From Coptis chinensis (lineage: Eukaryota; Streptophyta; Magnoliopsida; Ranunculales; Ranunculaceae), in assembly GCA_015680905.1 (NCBI GenBank), contig CM027378.1:104863501-104927500 (forward strand): DNA of 64,000 bases, in the 5' to 3' direction. The translations under genes were made by a program, and so were the position numbers. Position 1 is the stretch's first letter. The number at the start of each line of letters is the position of its first letter. Shown one piece after another: positions 23,890 to 38,382 of this stretch. The notes under the pieces are model-generated. The model was given only the letters and a program-made list of their open reading frames with translations. It was not told where the DNA came from and did no database searches.

Positions 23890-25698
23890 AGTTTTCATTC
23901 TAGTTAGTGTCCGCTTATGTCCCAAGCAATTTCATTTTGTTAACCCCATAATGGGTAGAACTCGTATAGAGTTAAGTCGGTTTTTATTTCCTATATTAGT
24001 ATCGCTCTAACTTTGTTTTGCGATGTTCCCCGAATTTCACGCGTTTCAATGGTATTTTTCCTACCCTCTTTATTTAAAAATACTTTGAGGACAAAGCATG
24101 CTTCTTGTTTGGGGGCATAGAAATACGTGTAATTAAGGCATCCGTTAGGATATAGATATGTATAATATGCATTTGTTTTCTAGTTAAAATTTCAAAAATT
24201 CAAAAATATAAATAAATAAGTTATGCTATACACTTTAGGAATATTGGTATTGTTTTCTTTCTCTATGCTCTTAACAATCTAGAAGTCTCACGTAGCTTTT
24301 GCATCAAAATAATTTTTAGAAACTTAGGTTAATATGTAGGTAATAATCTTTGCATCTATCTATAAATATATTACATGAGTATCGATGATTGTTAGCAGTA
24401 AGTTTCTGAAATCTAGGCTAGAGTACTTATTCTATAAATCCTGTGAGAATATAGCCTAAAGCCTTATATGAGCAAAACATTTGAGAAATGACACAAGAGA
24501 GAAGTAAAATCCGGATAGAGATATCACACATCCACTTGCTTGTTCACTAAACCATATCCTAAGCGAGAATTTAGGCCCTCTTTGGATCGATATAGCAAGA
24601 AATTCAAACCTATGAATTATTTTCCGCTAGTCGCCCCTCTGAGCCTTTCTTTAGCCTTTCATAAACCACAAATTCTTTACCCTGTTACAAAACAAAACAA
24701 ATTAAAAAAATAATAATAAAAATAAAATCAACCTACCCAATTTAGATAAGTCTGAGAATAGAATGAGGAAGAAAGAAGAAGAGAAAAACCTGTGTAAACA
24801 AAAGTTAGTTAATTGCTTCAGAAAATAAAGAAAATAAGTTTCCATCCAAAGAAAAGAAAAATAAAAATAAAAATAAAATAAAAACTCCAAAAAAAAAAAG
24901 AATAAAAGGAGTCAAAAGCTAAAGAAAAAGAAAAAAATATGGCTAAAGATGGAAACAAAGTGTAGAAGCAAAAGTAAATAACAAGGTTTTCTCTAGTTAC
25001 ATAATCTGAAGACTCTATTATCTCAGACTTGTCCTTTTTGAATATCCATTTCCTTCCTTCTTAAAACATCTCCTAATCCCCGCAACACCTAATAAAGACC
25101 TCTAGCTCAATTAGGAATAGGTTAGTGTGATAGTAAGTGGCGATGTGTTTGATCGACTCAGAACTTCCTTGTTGTCATTGAGATTGTAAGGAAAAGTGTG
25201 CCCACCGGACACCGAATAAATAAACTTGAGTGAAAAAATCGAGTGTTGTATCTTGACTATTATTGTGAGAACCTACTTAAGGGCGCTTATTCCGAAGTTT
25301 CATAAAACTAACCTGCTAGGCATTTCATAGTATTACTCATTGTATATATGTTTATTGTAGATGATTGATTATTATGTATATATTAGCTTAGGTTTCGACT
25401 TGATTACTCTATATGCATTGCTAGTGAGAGGTATAGTTAATTTAGAGCATGAATAAGGAAACAATAGTTTTATTTCTTAGTCGTTGTAGTATAGATGAAG
25501 TTTGTGAGTACCTTCACTGAAAACTCTCACGAGGCTATAAACTCGTCCACTAGGGAATTCCTAGTGGTTTAATGCCTTGTTGCATATAGTCAATGCAATC
25601 GCGACTCAAATAAACGAGAGAGAAAAACTCCATTTTGGTCACTTATTCTAATTTCTCATCTTTGCTTGAGGACAAGCAAAATGCTGTTTGGGGTGGTT
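23890..25698 (+). other. 3' untranslated part of the Athila-like element, with polypurine tracts
   Basis: Non-coding. GAGGACAAAGCATGC...TTTGGGGGC occurs at about 24090-24117. The canonical GAGGACAAGCAAAATGC and TTTGGGGTGG are at 25668-25697, just before the 3' LTR. An A-rich stretch lies at 24690-24950. Confidence 0.6.
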
Positions 25699-27335
25699 TG
25701 ATAAGAGCCTAAAACTGTAGTTTTAACCCTCAGAATACCATACTATTAGACCAATTATGTGAGTAATAATTAAGAGTTAACACTGATTACGTGTTTTTAT
25801 GCATTTCAGGCTTCAAAGTCCATTATATGTATAAATGTGCCACTTTAGCGAGATAAAGGAGCAAAGATCGGTTACTAAGGAGTTCCATGATTAAAGGCCA
25901 AGATTCAAGAAGATAAAGCCTTTCTAAAGCCCGGTCAAAAGCTGAAAAAGTCGACGCGGCGTAAAACAAAGACACAAGTTAACAGAACTTCCGAAGGCCG
26001 TATCTTTGGACTCAGACCTCAGAATGGGGCCTACCTTATATCAAAACGACCGGCTCGGAAAGAGCTTTCCAATGGTCTAAGACTTGATCCAATCAGAAGA
26101 GCAGAAGTGGACGAAAAGTCTGTTGAAGCCAACTGCAGCTGAAGAGGCCTTTCTGGACTGAAAGAATTGGGTTTTGGGCCTGATTCTATGGCCCAAAACA
26201 TGGCTCCAAGCCCATGCACGATTTTTGGATCTGAAAGTATAAAAACCAAAGCTTAACTCTTTGTTAATGGTAGTTAGTTAGACCTAAAACTATAGATAAT
26301 TATAGATATAGTTTTCATGTAATAAAATTAAGTTTAGTTTAATTTCAATTATTGTTTTAGATTAAACTCTTAGAATCATTATTCTTCATTAGTTTGATAA
26401 ATAAAATAGCTAGTTTGTCAATTTCGATTCTTGTCATTTACAATTGTTTAGATCTAATTTCTTTTATTACGTAGATAGCTAGACTTAGATTAGTTAGATT
26501 ATTAATTTAGTATTTGAATCATTGTTTTATTATTCATTAGATTAATAAAATAGTGTTCTCCATAAGTTAGTTTCATTTCCATTAATTGTTTAGTTTCAAT
26601 TCGTAGATTCAATTAATTGCCATTATTAGTTTAATTCAATTATTGCATTAGTAGTTTTGAATTGGGTTTAAACAAGCAAAGTTTCAATCTTTATATCATG
26701 TCTTGTTTGAATTCCATTGGGAATGATAGCGTGATGATTCTCGGCTAAACCTCCATTGAGGGGGTTGAGAAGCCTTGATGAAAGCTTGATTCCGATTATC
26801 GTAGAGTCGTCGTAATTTCCTTTCCACTCTAGAAACGATTAGTTCACCATGGGAATGGATTTAATCGTTCACATACTAGTTATGAATTGGTAGAAATGCC
26901 ATGTGTAATTAGGGATTAGGAGTAACCATATTGTTCGAAGGCGATTCAATTCGATTAGGACGATTCGTCGTTAGTAGGATTAAGTCGAGTTAAGGTGGAA
27001 TCAATCCCCCTCTAACTCCTCATCATAGAATCAACGTAGCATTCCCATAGTAGTTCTAATAGTCGACTAGTTGCATCTTGTGGATAGTTGCATCGTAGTC
27101 AAGTTGCCACTTCGTAAATCTCTCATTAGACTTTAGAGTTAATAGCACTTATACGTAGAGAACACAGCATGCGGAAGGACTAGGAGTGGAACGAATCACT
27201 CTAATTCACTATATCTCATAAGATTGAGAGTAGAATCTTTGATAAAATATAGGCACGTAAATAGTTTTAGTTTACTTACGTTTTGAGTTTCATCGTTCAT
27301 TTCGTAGGTAAACTATTCAATTTTATGTTTTATCA
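25699..27335 (+). repeat. 3' LTR of the Athila-like element
   Basis: 1637 bp matching 14537-16175 and ending TTTTATCA, followed by the ATAAT duplication. Confidence 0.95.
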
Positions 27336-27735
27336 ATAATCCACTAGCTGGTTCATTCAAACAATAGATATTATACTAAAAGTAACAAGCAAATATACTA
27401 CAAACCGATAGAATGGGGCATATACTGAAAAGGACAGAATTTGAAGCAACAATTCTGTAAGCAATAACCAGAACGTGGAAGAGAATCATGGAATAAACGA
27501 TGTTGATCTTTAATGGAAAATATTGTTCTGAATGGACTTCCACGTATTGGTTTTCCAATGATAATGCCAAGAAAGATTTAGGGTTCTATTTAAGAAGACA
27601 TATGACATCTAAGAAGAAGGTAGGTTACAAATGTGCCAGAAGGAGCTACTTATGGTGCAATTACTCTCAAGTATCAAGTCCGCATTCCATTCAAGAAGCA
27701 GGAAAGTAATATCATTTCAAGTATCAAACCCTTCA

Positions 27736-27885
27736 TTAAAAAAGAAGAATTTCGAAACCCAAATTCTGAAATATCGCTTTTTCATCTTGATCTGATCAGC
27801 TATTATCCAAATGCCGATATTCTCATTGTTTGGATGTTTGTTTTGAATTCTCACAGATACCTAGTCACCACAGATATATATATAT
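27736..27885 (-). repeat. Dispersed repeat, copy 2 (inverse of 11134-11275)
   Basis: The reverse complement has the same ordered blocks as 11134-11275 and also borders a short (TA)n run (27883-27890). Confidence 0.6.
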
Positions 27886-27895
27886 ATGTATCGCA

Positions 27896-28187
27896 AAAAT
27901 TCACCTACAAAATGAATTCAAATCTAATTTTTTGTGGTTATGAAGCACTCACCATAATGATTATCTTTCCAAAATTTCAGCTCATTTGGAAACCTCTAAC
28001 ATAGATAAAAATTGTTGGTATCTTTAAAAAGAAATCTAACGGTCTAGAAAGTTTGAGTTTTTGTAATCGTTTTTTGCTAATGTTAAAGATTTCCAAATGA
28101 GCTAAAATTTTGTTGAGATGATCTTAATATTGAGTATATCATATCTACAAAAACATAGATTTGAATTCATTTTGTAGGTGAAATTTT
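27896..28187. mobile_element. Fold-back MITE
   Basis: The left arm (AATTCACCTACAAAATGAA, then TTCAAATCTA) is inverted at 28158-28187 (TAGATTTGAATTC, then TTTTGTAGGTGAA). Inner parts also pair (TCAGCTCATTTGGAAA against TTTCCAAATGAGCT). No coding capacity. A (TA)n run follows at 28247. Confidence 0.7.
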
Positions 28188-28246
28188 ACTTATGTACTTA
28201 TTTTAAAGTTAACTTAAGTAGCTACTTACGTGTATATATTCAACGT

Positions 28247-28270
28247 GTATATATATATATATATATATAT
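28247..28270. repeat. (TA)n microsatellite
   Basis: TA repeat directly before CGTCCGGCTAGGTAGAC, an end motif resembling the one next to the (TA)n at 11133. Confidence 0.9.
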
Positions 28271-31428
<3,158 letters not shown>

Positions 31429-31436
31429 ACGTCACC

Positions 31437-31838
31437 CAGTGCCGGCCCTGAGTTTCTGGCCGAAGCCAACTCTTAAAATGTGGCCCTATGTGTAAATTCA
31501 CATGTCAAAAACAAAAATCGATGCATTTTTTGCCTAACATTATTATTTGTTATCTCCTCTTTTTAGTCGAATGCCTTTTTGTTTTATGTAACAAATAAGA
31601 TTTTATGCATCTTTTGACTTCGTAATATGTGAAATAGCAAGTGGATTTAATAATTTCATTAACCATATATAAGCTACAATTAAGCCTATAATTATATTGT
31701 TCTTATTAGTAAGTGTATATTGTAAGGTGTGTTAAACTGTTTCAGTAGACTCTAGTGGTGTACTGGTGGCCCTTATTTTGCCAAAATAATGGGGCCCAAA
31801 GCGCTTGCTTGTGTGGCTTTGCCTCAGGGCCGGCACTG
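31437..31838. mobile_element. hAT MITE with perfect 8-bp target duplication
   Basis: Perfect 16-bp terminal inverted repeats (CAGTGCCGGCCCTGAG and its complement), flanked by ACGTCACC at 31429-31436 and 31839-31846. 402 bp, non-coding. Ends and duplication size fit the hAT superfamily. Confidence 0.93.
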
Positions 31839-32112
31839 ACGTCACCCCAAACCATCTCAAGTACCACAAAGCTAGTAACTCTTTCATTGACTATGGCCAA
31901 TGGGCAAACCTTAAACCAATCATAATCATAAAAAAACAACATCTAATAACTAGCATTTCAACAAACAATGAGAGATTGTACTCAACCAACAAAACAAACC
32001 TAAGAAGGGAGAAGCGAGAAATTATGAGTCCGGCTAGTTATTAGCACTTAACTCATCTTGTAGGGGGTGTGGTAAACTACGACATAAAAAATATGGTAAA
32101 ATGGAACACCTT

Positions 32113-32115
<3 letters not shown>

Positions 32116-32194
<79 letters not shown>
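32116..32194. repeat. (TA)n microsatellite
   Basis: About 39 TA units, immediately followed by a fold-back element. Confidence 0.95.
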
Positions 32195-32197
<3 letters not shown>

Positions 32198-32514
32198 ATT
32201 GACATCTTATTTTGATATCCACAATTTACACAATGAACTAAGGGCTGATTTTCGGTAGAGAAGATCTTCCTACCATAGATTGAATCTCCACAAAAATTCG
32301 TCTCAATTGGATATGTCTAGCTTATTAAAAATAGTGTTAAAATTGTGGACCGTTAGATAAATATTGAACTTAAACACAATTTTTGACAAGGTTAGACATG
32401 TTCAAATGTCTTGATATTTTGTAGAGATTCTATCCATGGTAGAAAGATCTTCTTTACCAAAAATCAACTATTAGTTCATTGTGTAAGTTGTGGATGTCAA
32501 AATAAGATGACAAT
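32198..32514. mobile_element. Fold-back MITE next to (TA)n
   Basis: Ends ATTGACATCTTATTTTGA and, inverted, ATTGTCATCTTATTTTGA. Longer inner pairing runs through CACAATTTACACAATGAAC and AGATCTTC. 317 bp, non-coding. It shares inner words such as GTAGAGAT and CTGATTTT with the element at 32720. Confidence 0.75.
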
Positions 32515-32719
32515 GTAGGTGATGACAAAATATTAGGTTTTAAATCATTTTGTAGGTGAAGTTATGGATTGTTTTAGATTTGGTCTTTATTTAAGGTCTT
32601 TTTAGGAGCTGGATATACCTAATATTTTGTGCATATAATCTACTAACCATAAAAAACATCTCTACAAAAACGGAGCTGAGCTATTTTTAAGGTCCTTTTA
32701 GGAACCTATATATCGGGCT

Positions 32720-33068
32720 GGCTACGTCGACATACAAAATTGACATACGCAATCCTACATACCTACATAATGAGCTAAAAGCTGATTTTATAGGGATGTG
32801 ATTTTCACAACATGGAGATCATCCCCACAAAAAATCAGCTCCTTTGAACATGTCTAACCCTACTAAAAGTTGAGTTCAAATTAGAAATTTTTCTGACGAT
32901 CTAGAATTTTAACACTCTTTTGAGAAGACTAAACACATCCAATTGAGCTGATTTTTGTAGAGATACTATCTATGGTAGGGAGATAATATCTACAAAAAAT
33001 CAGTCCTTAGAACAATGTGCAAATCCACTTTTAGATTGCATATGTCATTTCTGTATCTCGACGTAGCC
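32720..33068. mobile_element. Fold-back MITE with GGCTACGTCGA ends
   Basis: 11-bp terminal inverted repeats GGCTACGTCGA / TCGACGTAGCC, then looser pairing (TGACATACGCAAT against ATTGCATATGTCA). 349 bp, non-coding. A (TA)n tract abuts the right end. Confidence 0.75.
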
Positions 33069-33117
33069 ATATATATATATATATATATATATGTATGATG
33101 ATGATGATGATGATGAT
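33069..33117. repeat. (TA)n followed by (GAT)n
   Basis: TA units to about 33092, then about seven GAT units. Confidence 0.9.
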
Positions 33118-33319
33118 TATATATGAAGTACGTATGTGTGTGTGCTTTTTTTATGTGTTTCTTATGTTTCTAGTAATATATATCACAGTGTGAAATCATT
33201 ATTATTGAAAAACAAAAAGCCTTTACCAAAAAAAAAAAAAAAAAAAAAACACCAACAACAGAAGATATCATATTTCAATTGCAGCCCATCAATGAGATTT
33301 TTGTAGAGGCTATAAAACT

Positions 33320-35094
33320 TCAATTAGATTTCTCCACAGAGAGGCCGCGTAACACGATGGTCTCAACAGTGAGACCCGGTCCATACCCAAGCAAAACGCC
33401 CAAACTGAAGCCTTCACCAGTGGTTACTTGCATTTTCTCCACAGCTCTCTTTCTCAACTCATCCAAAATAAACAAAACGCACGCACTCGCCATATTACCA
33501 TACTCACTCAATACATGTCGAGATGCACTCAATTTATCCTCATTCAATCCAAGTTTAGCTTCGATTCGATCCAGAATAGCTCGTCCGCCTGGATGTAAAA
33601 CCCAGAACAATGAGTTCCAATCTTCGATTTCACCAATTCCATCAAATGTTGTTTTTAAAACATCTTCGATATTGTTTGCTATAAATTTCTGGAACTTCTC
33701 TTTTAATATTAAACCCAACACCAGTCTCACGTAATTGCGCTTGTAATGCATTGTCCGACACAGGCAGTATGGTCTGGCTTGCGGATACAAGTTCAAACAG
33801 GGGCAATTCGGATAATAACTTATCCGGGTTGGCACCAACAATTAAAGCAGCAGCGCCATCAGCGACAACAGCCATACCGACAAGATTACTCGGATTATCT
33901 TCCGATGGTCCTCGAAAACTGAGAATACCATTAAGTTCACAGCATATAACAAGTACACGTGCACCCTCATTGTTCTCGGCGAGATCTTTGGCAAGACGAA
34001 GGACAGTTCCACCAGCATGGCATCCTTGGTGATACAACATGAACCGTTTTATATTGAGTGGAAGACCGAGCTGTTTAGTGAGTTGGTAATCTAGACCAGG
34101 TATGTCGATTCCACTCGTTGCGTGGACCACCAAATGTGTGATTTTAGATTTGGGTTGACCCCATTCTTTGAGTGCAGTTTCTACTGCATCTTCGCTCAGT
34201 TTTTGGACCACAATTGCTGCAATGTCTTGCCTTACGTCAAGAGAAGGAGCCATGTAAGCACACAAGTTGGGATTCTCTTCAAGCATCGATTCTGTGAGGT
34301 GCAAGTAACGTTTCCGAACCATTGATTTTTCACCTGTAATCCATCACCAGAGAAGTTACTTGATAATTGTTACAAAAGCCTGATTTTTGTTTTTTAAATT
34401 ATCTTTTAAGATTGTTGTGGATCAAATGTTAGTTTCACAAGAAAAGCTTGGAGTCGTCCAAGAATAGCAACGGATCAAAGCCCAGTTCTGTTAAGTCGAG
34501 ACAATCGGCAATCAGACCAGATAACAAGACTGGATCCTAATTATGTTGGCTTTCTCATACACAAACTCTTGATTTACAATTTACTCCACAATCCACAGAA
34601 TAACAATTTGATAATTTTATCTGTGCTTCTGTGATTAATCTAGTACTGAAATTTTAAAAGAAAAATTCCAGTTCTAGGATCAAATATATCTTATCTTAAA
34701 AACACAATCACAGATGTTTCGAATTTGTCAAGTTCAATTTTAACGAAAGACTATGACTTTGTTTGCAACGTACATTTATTTGTCTCAGACGTCTTCTAAG
34801 TTATAACATCAATTTTAGCCAAACTATGCATGAAAGACATAGATAGCGCTTACTTTTTTGAAAAATATGGTACGAATAAATGCGATTAAACAAAGTAATG
34901 CATTGCCAAAAGAAACACCAAATGAGCTAATTCAGCACTCACAAATTCGTTTGAACTTGTCATGTGAGCTTTGTCATGTGATCACTCTTGGTCACTCGGA
35001 AGTAGAAATCTGGATAATCAGACTGAACGTAACAGTTCGGAGGCGTAGCTGTTCCAATGGCTAGAACCGTGGCCAGTCGACCATTATTACCCAT
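33320..35094 (-). CDS. Type III polyketide synthase (chalcone synthase superfamily), two apparent frameshifts
   Basis: Two-exon gene with the family's conserved intron inside a Cys codon. Exon 1 is 35094-34943 (donor GTGAGT), the intron is 34942-34334, and exon 2 is 34333-33320. The total of about 387 codons is normal. These cytosolic enzymes condense a CoA starter with malonyl-CoA units. The triad is present: Cys in GCHAGGT, His in LHPGGRAI, Asn in EYGNMAS; the C-terminal GPGLTVE loop is intact. The gatekeeper Phe (Phe215 of chalcone synthase) reads Val ([12 protein letters not shown]), and the SEITAVTFRGP region reads [11 protein letters not shown], one residue longer, so it is probably not a plain chalcone synthase. 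One extra base near 34963-34966 in exon 1 and another near 33684-33690 in exon 2 break the frame. It is either a young pseudogene or carries sequencing errors. Confidence 0.85.
33642..34322 (-). CDS. Main intact frame of polyketide synthase exon 2
   Basis: 226-codon frame beginning [12 protein letters not shown]. It contains the catalytic Cys and the altered gatekeeper region. It leaves the family frame at about 33687, after which the 33320-33700 frame continues with the His and Asn catalytic segments. Confidence 0.8.
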   Translation of the reverse strand: MVRKRYLHLTESMLEENPNLCAYMAPSLDVRQDIAAIVVQKLSEDAVETALKEWGQPKSKITHLVVHATSGIDIPGLDYQLTKQLGLPLNIKRFMLYHQGCHAGGTVLRLAKDLAENNEGARVLVICCELNGILSFRGPSEDNPSNLVGMAVVADGAAALIVGANPDKLLSELPLFELVSASQTILPVSDNALQAQLRETGVGFNIKREVPEIYSKQYRRCFKNNI

Positions 35095-35155
35095 GACTGA
35101 CCCTCACACTCTCTTATACAGTATTATAAGTTGATATGCTGAACCAGTGTCATGC

Positions 35156-35204
35156 TTTTATAGAAGGAAATGTGGAGCTGCACGGTTAATTGCCAGTCAC
35201 GTAG
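35156..35204 (-). promoter_or_regulatory. Polyketide synthase promoter: TATA box and ACGT element
   Basis: On the minus strand TATAAAA lies at 35162-35156, about 62 bases before the ATG. CTACGTGA (an ACGT-core, G-box-like site) lies at 35204-35197. Both are typical of regulated phenylpropanoid/polyketide promoters; their function is inferred. Confidence 0.5.
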
Positions 35205-35234
35205 GCTTCCTATCCTATCCATAACAAATGTTTA

Positions 35235-35255
35235 CTAGCTATTGACCGGGCTTTG
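35235..35255 (-). mobile_element. Helitron-type 3' terminus, degenerate
   Basis: On the minus strand GCAAAGCCCGGTCAATAG runs into CTAG, followed by T. Plant Helitrons end in a GC-rich hairpin, a short spacer, CTAG and a T from the target. Here the left stem half is damaged. The 5' end would lie at higher coordinates and was not found. Confidence 0.45.
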
Positions 35256-35258
35256 CTC

Positions 35259-35325
35259 ACATGAATTTGTTTTTTACACCAATTACAATCACAGTTCACA
35301 TGAATTTGTTTTTTACACCAATTAG
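35259..35325. repeat. 39-bp direct tandem duplication
   Basis: CACATGAATTTGTTTTTTAC followed by ACCAATTA occurs at 35259 and again at 35298. Confidence 0.9.
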
Positions 35326-36476
35326 ATCAGAGTCAAGCCAATGTATAGGATTACGCAGACACTTCTATACTACAGTGCCATCTCAATATCTCAAAATCGG
35401 AAAAAAAAACAAATCGTCTGGGTCAGTCTGCATAAAGCATCAAAGTAAGTGAGTTACTCAAAAAAAAAAAAGGAAAATCAAAGTAAGTGTCCTGTCAAGC
35501 AATAACTATATAAGTATATATCAAGCAATAATGGGATTATGGTGAGCGATTGGTAAGCCAAGTCACAGTACAAGTGTACAAGGGTCTAGTGCTTTTTGGT
35601 AACTGTACAAGGGTCTAGTTCAAAGCTCCCAAGAGGGATTGGATGCTCTATGGAGTGTGTACATTTGTAATACTTTGAGACTTTGACGTGCACACTACAC
35701 AATACACTATCACTAGTAGATTTCTTTGTATATCATCAAAAGAAAAGCAAGGAAATTCTGCCTAACATGTACTCCCACTTTGTTCAACAAAAAAATGTTA
35801 GAAAAAGAAAAATTATTGTCAAGAGGAAAAATATCTTCCAATATCTTTATGAGGACGTCTAGGGTGCATAGGATATCTAGCCGTTGACAGATTTCTTTAA
35901 CCTTGCAATACACACGAGTTCCTGTCTATATGAGTGGCTGAGAAGTCTGCGTATGAGTACATTCTGCGCACCCTAGATTTTCACTATCTTTATAACTTAA
36001 AAAAATTCCGGACTGATCTACATACAGTATTATAATATATTTTTTTTCTGTAATTTGTGACTTTTGATCACATTTTTTAGGACGGTTTTACTCATGTTAT
36101 TTTTCTATATTTACAATCTTACCCTTGTTGTCTTAATCATTTAGTTTGGGCATAAAAACAACATAGTACATGCATCATGCTAATATATGAATATAGTTCA
36201 AAGACTTGGAGATTAACAATTCGTCTAAAAAAAGGATTGGAGAAGAAGCAAGAAATAAGAAATTAAGAACCACATGTGAGGATGGGCCGGGATGGGCTAC
36301 AAATAGATTTGGATCGGAGATAATATTTCATAATATTTAGTTGCCAAGACATTTAATAGTTGGGAGCCATCAGTAATAATACATATTGCAGGTTATGGGG
36401 TTCTAATTAACCCTGCCAGCGTCCAAGTTGCCCGAGTTACTGATCGATCTCAATTAACAAATTTAAGATAGGCTTA

Positions 36477-36920
36477 GTGGGTGTTTGGTTCTCATTTTTT
36501 CAAAAAAGTATTTTTTCTTAAAAAACACTTTTATGAAAAAGTATTTATTCTAAAAACAGTTTTTCAATAAACATGTTTGGTTGTGACTTTTTTAAAAGCT
36601 ATTTTATCAAATCAGATTTCACACTATGTTTCTCGATATATTTTGGCGATATCAAAGATAAATCACTAAAGATAAAACATCCTGAGAGTTCATTTGCCTT
36701 TAGCTCCAAAAGTATTTCCTTCAAAGAAAAATAGTTTTTTAACTTAAAAAACAAGTTTTACCTAATTATCATAAAACAAGTTTTTGGGAACCAAAAGTGT
36801 TTTTGGATGAAAAACTATTTTTTTTTTTTTTATAGAAACCAAACACATTTATTTTTTTAAAAAATGTTTTTTCACTAATAAACACTTTTTAGCAATAAAT
36901 AAATAGGATCCAAACACCCC
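36477..36920. mobile_element. Tourist-like (PIF/Harbinger) MITE
   Basis: Ends GTGGGTGTTTGG and, inverted, GGGGGTGTTTGG, flanked by TTA at 36474-36476 and 36921-36923. A/T-rich, strongly self-complementary interior of 444 bp with TTTTTC/GAAAAA runs. The TTA duplication and ends fit Tourist MITEs. Confidence 0.75.
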
Positions 36921-37926
36921 CTTAATTACCAATCAAAAATAAAATAAAATAGTAATACATATTTGCGTTTAACATACTGTAATGCTGGTTATTTTGCTTT
37001 TGAAAATTAAATACTTGTTTTGGAGAGCATACATTGCAACACCATATCACCAATCGTCAATAAAGCTAGAGAGTGTTCGTTTTACCATTATTCTTCAATA
37101 TATGCATGCTTCAATTCTTAGGTAAGGTGCCCAGGAGAAATGGGAATCACTTGCTCATACTTCACTAGACCGAACAAGTGTGTTAATAACTTGAAGAAGT
37201 AATGTTTGGTGACACCTAGAGTTCCTCCAAACCCTTCAGTAGTGAAACAATTCAAAACTCGAGATCCCTACTGAAGCGGTAGGAGGAACTCAAGGGGATA
37301 CCAAGCGTAAATTACATATCATTTCAAAACCGATGAAGGACCATGAACAATTAATCAACCACTATACACACTTATATACACTGCTCAAGTTCAGTACCTC
37401 CTCAGATAAATAAGAAGTAACTTTAGTCAATGAACTTGGTCCTTCATGCAGGCTTGTTCAGAGAGGATGAGTTATGTTCAATGAACTTGGTCATTTCCAT
37501 CTTTCTGGTACGTAAAGAGAGAATCTCACTTTTGAGTAGTTGCACTCCAAAGTCTTTTTCAATCACTTCTGTCTCTAACCTCCGGATTGAAAGTGATCAT
37601 TGTGCAGGTTCAGTATTTTATCCAAATATTCGTGGCTACTCCATCCGAAATGGTTCTTAGTGGCATGGATTCACAAGGGGAAGGCCTCACTTTGCGTTTA
37701 TGGGCCTTTTTAGTACACATTCCGAGAAATATTTCTTAACAATTTTCTGCACCACCTTACTATAGTTGAAGACTTGAAGGCCCCTATCAAGTCAGGTCGG
37801 TGAAAAAAGGCCGCATTTGGTCCATTTGGATAAACTTATACCTTTTGTTAGGTCCAACTATCAAAGTGTTCTACCCATCCCATTTGTTTTTGGATAAACT
37901 ACCCATCCCAGATTGAACTTTAATAT

Positions 37927-38374
37927 TAGGGCTGGAAATGGAGCGGGTTCGGGTCGGATCAGACTATATCCATGCCCAGATCTATTTTTTCAATACAAAA
38001 CCAGATCCGGATCCATGACCCGAATGGATCCAAAATGGCATACCATATCCGAACCATTTATGTAAATGGGATAATCGATCCGGACCCGACCCGAATTCAA
38101 TTGCAAACCACAAGTTCTCAATCACCCACGTGTCTACAAACAAGAGAGACCTATTATTATTTGGAAGATATATTAACAAAATTTTATATTTTGGATTCGG
38201 ATCTAGGAGGATCCGAACCGTTTAGAGTAAAACCATATTTGAATCCGAATTAAAAATGGATAATCCATATCCGACCCATTTTCTTATTCGGACTCATTAT
38301 TAAGGTCCAAACCCGTTGAAATGGGTTTGGATCGGGCCGGATTCGGGTCAAAACCCGCACCATTTCCAGCCCTA
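37927..38374. mobile_element. hAT MITE with perfect 8-bp target duplication
   Basis: Ends TAGGGCTGGAAATGG and CCATTTCCAGCCCTA, flanked by TTTAATAT at 37919-37926 and 38375-38382. The interior is rich in CGGGTCGG/CCGACCC-like and GGATCC words. 448 bp, non-coding. Confidence 0.92.
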
Positions 38375-38382
38375 TTTAATAT

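Larger units (their letters stand above)
14537..27335 (+). mobile_element. Ty3/Athila-like LTR retrotransposon, non-autonomous
   Basis: A complete insertion: LTRs 14537-16175 and 25699-27335, both TGATAAGAG...TTTTATCA, flanked by ATAAT (14532-14536 and 27336-27340). A primer-binding site (TGGCGCCGCTGCC, one mismatch to the tRNA-Asp type) starts at 16178. A polypurine tract (TTTGGGGTGG) precedes the 3' LTR. The interior keeps gag and aspartic protease remnants typical of the Athila/Tat group. I find no reverse transcriptase, RNase H or integrase motifs, so the element would depend on proteins from a relative. Orientation is plus. The LTRs differ by scattered substitutions and small indels, so the insertion is not brand new. 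Confidence 0.92.

Noticed and set aside
33751-34032. 93-aa plus-strand open frame
   Set aside because: Antisense of polyketide synthase exon 2.
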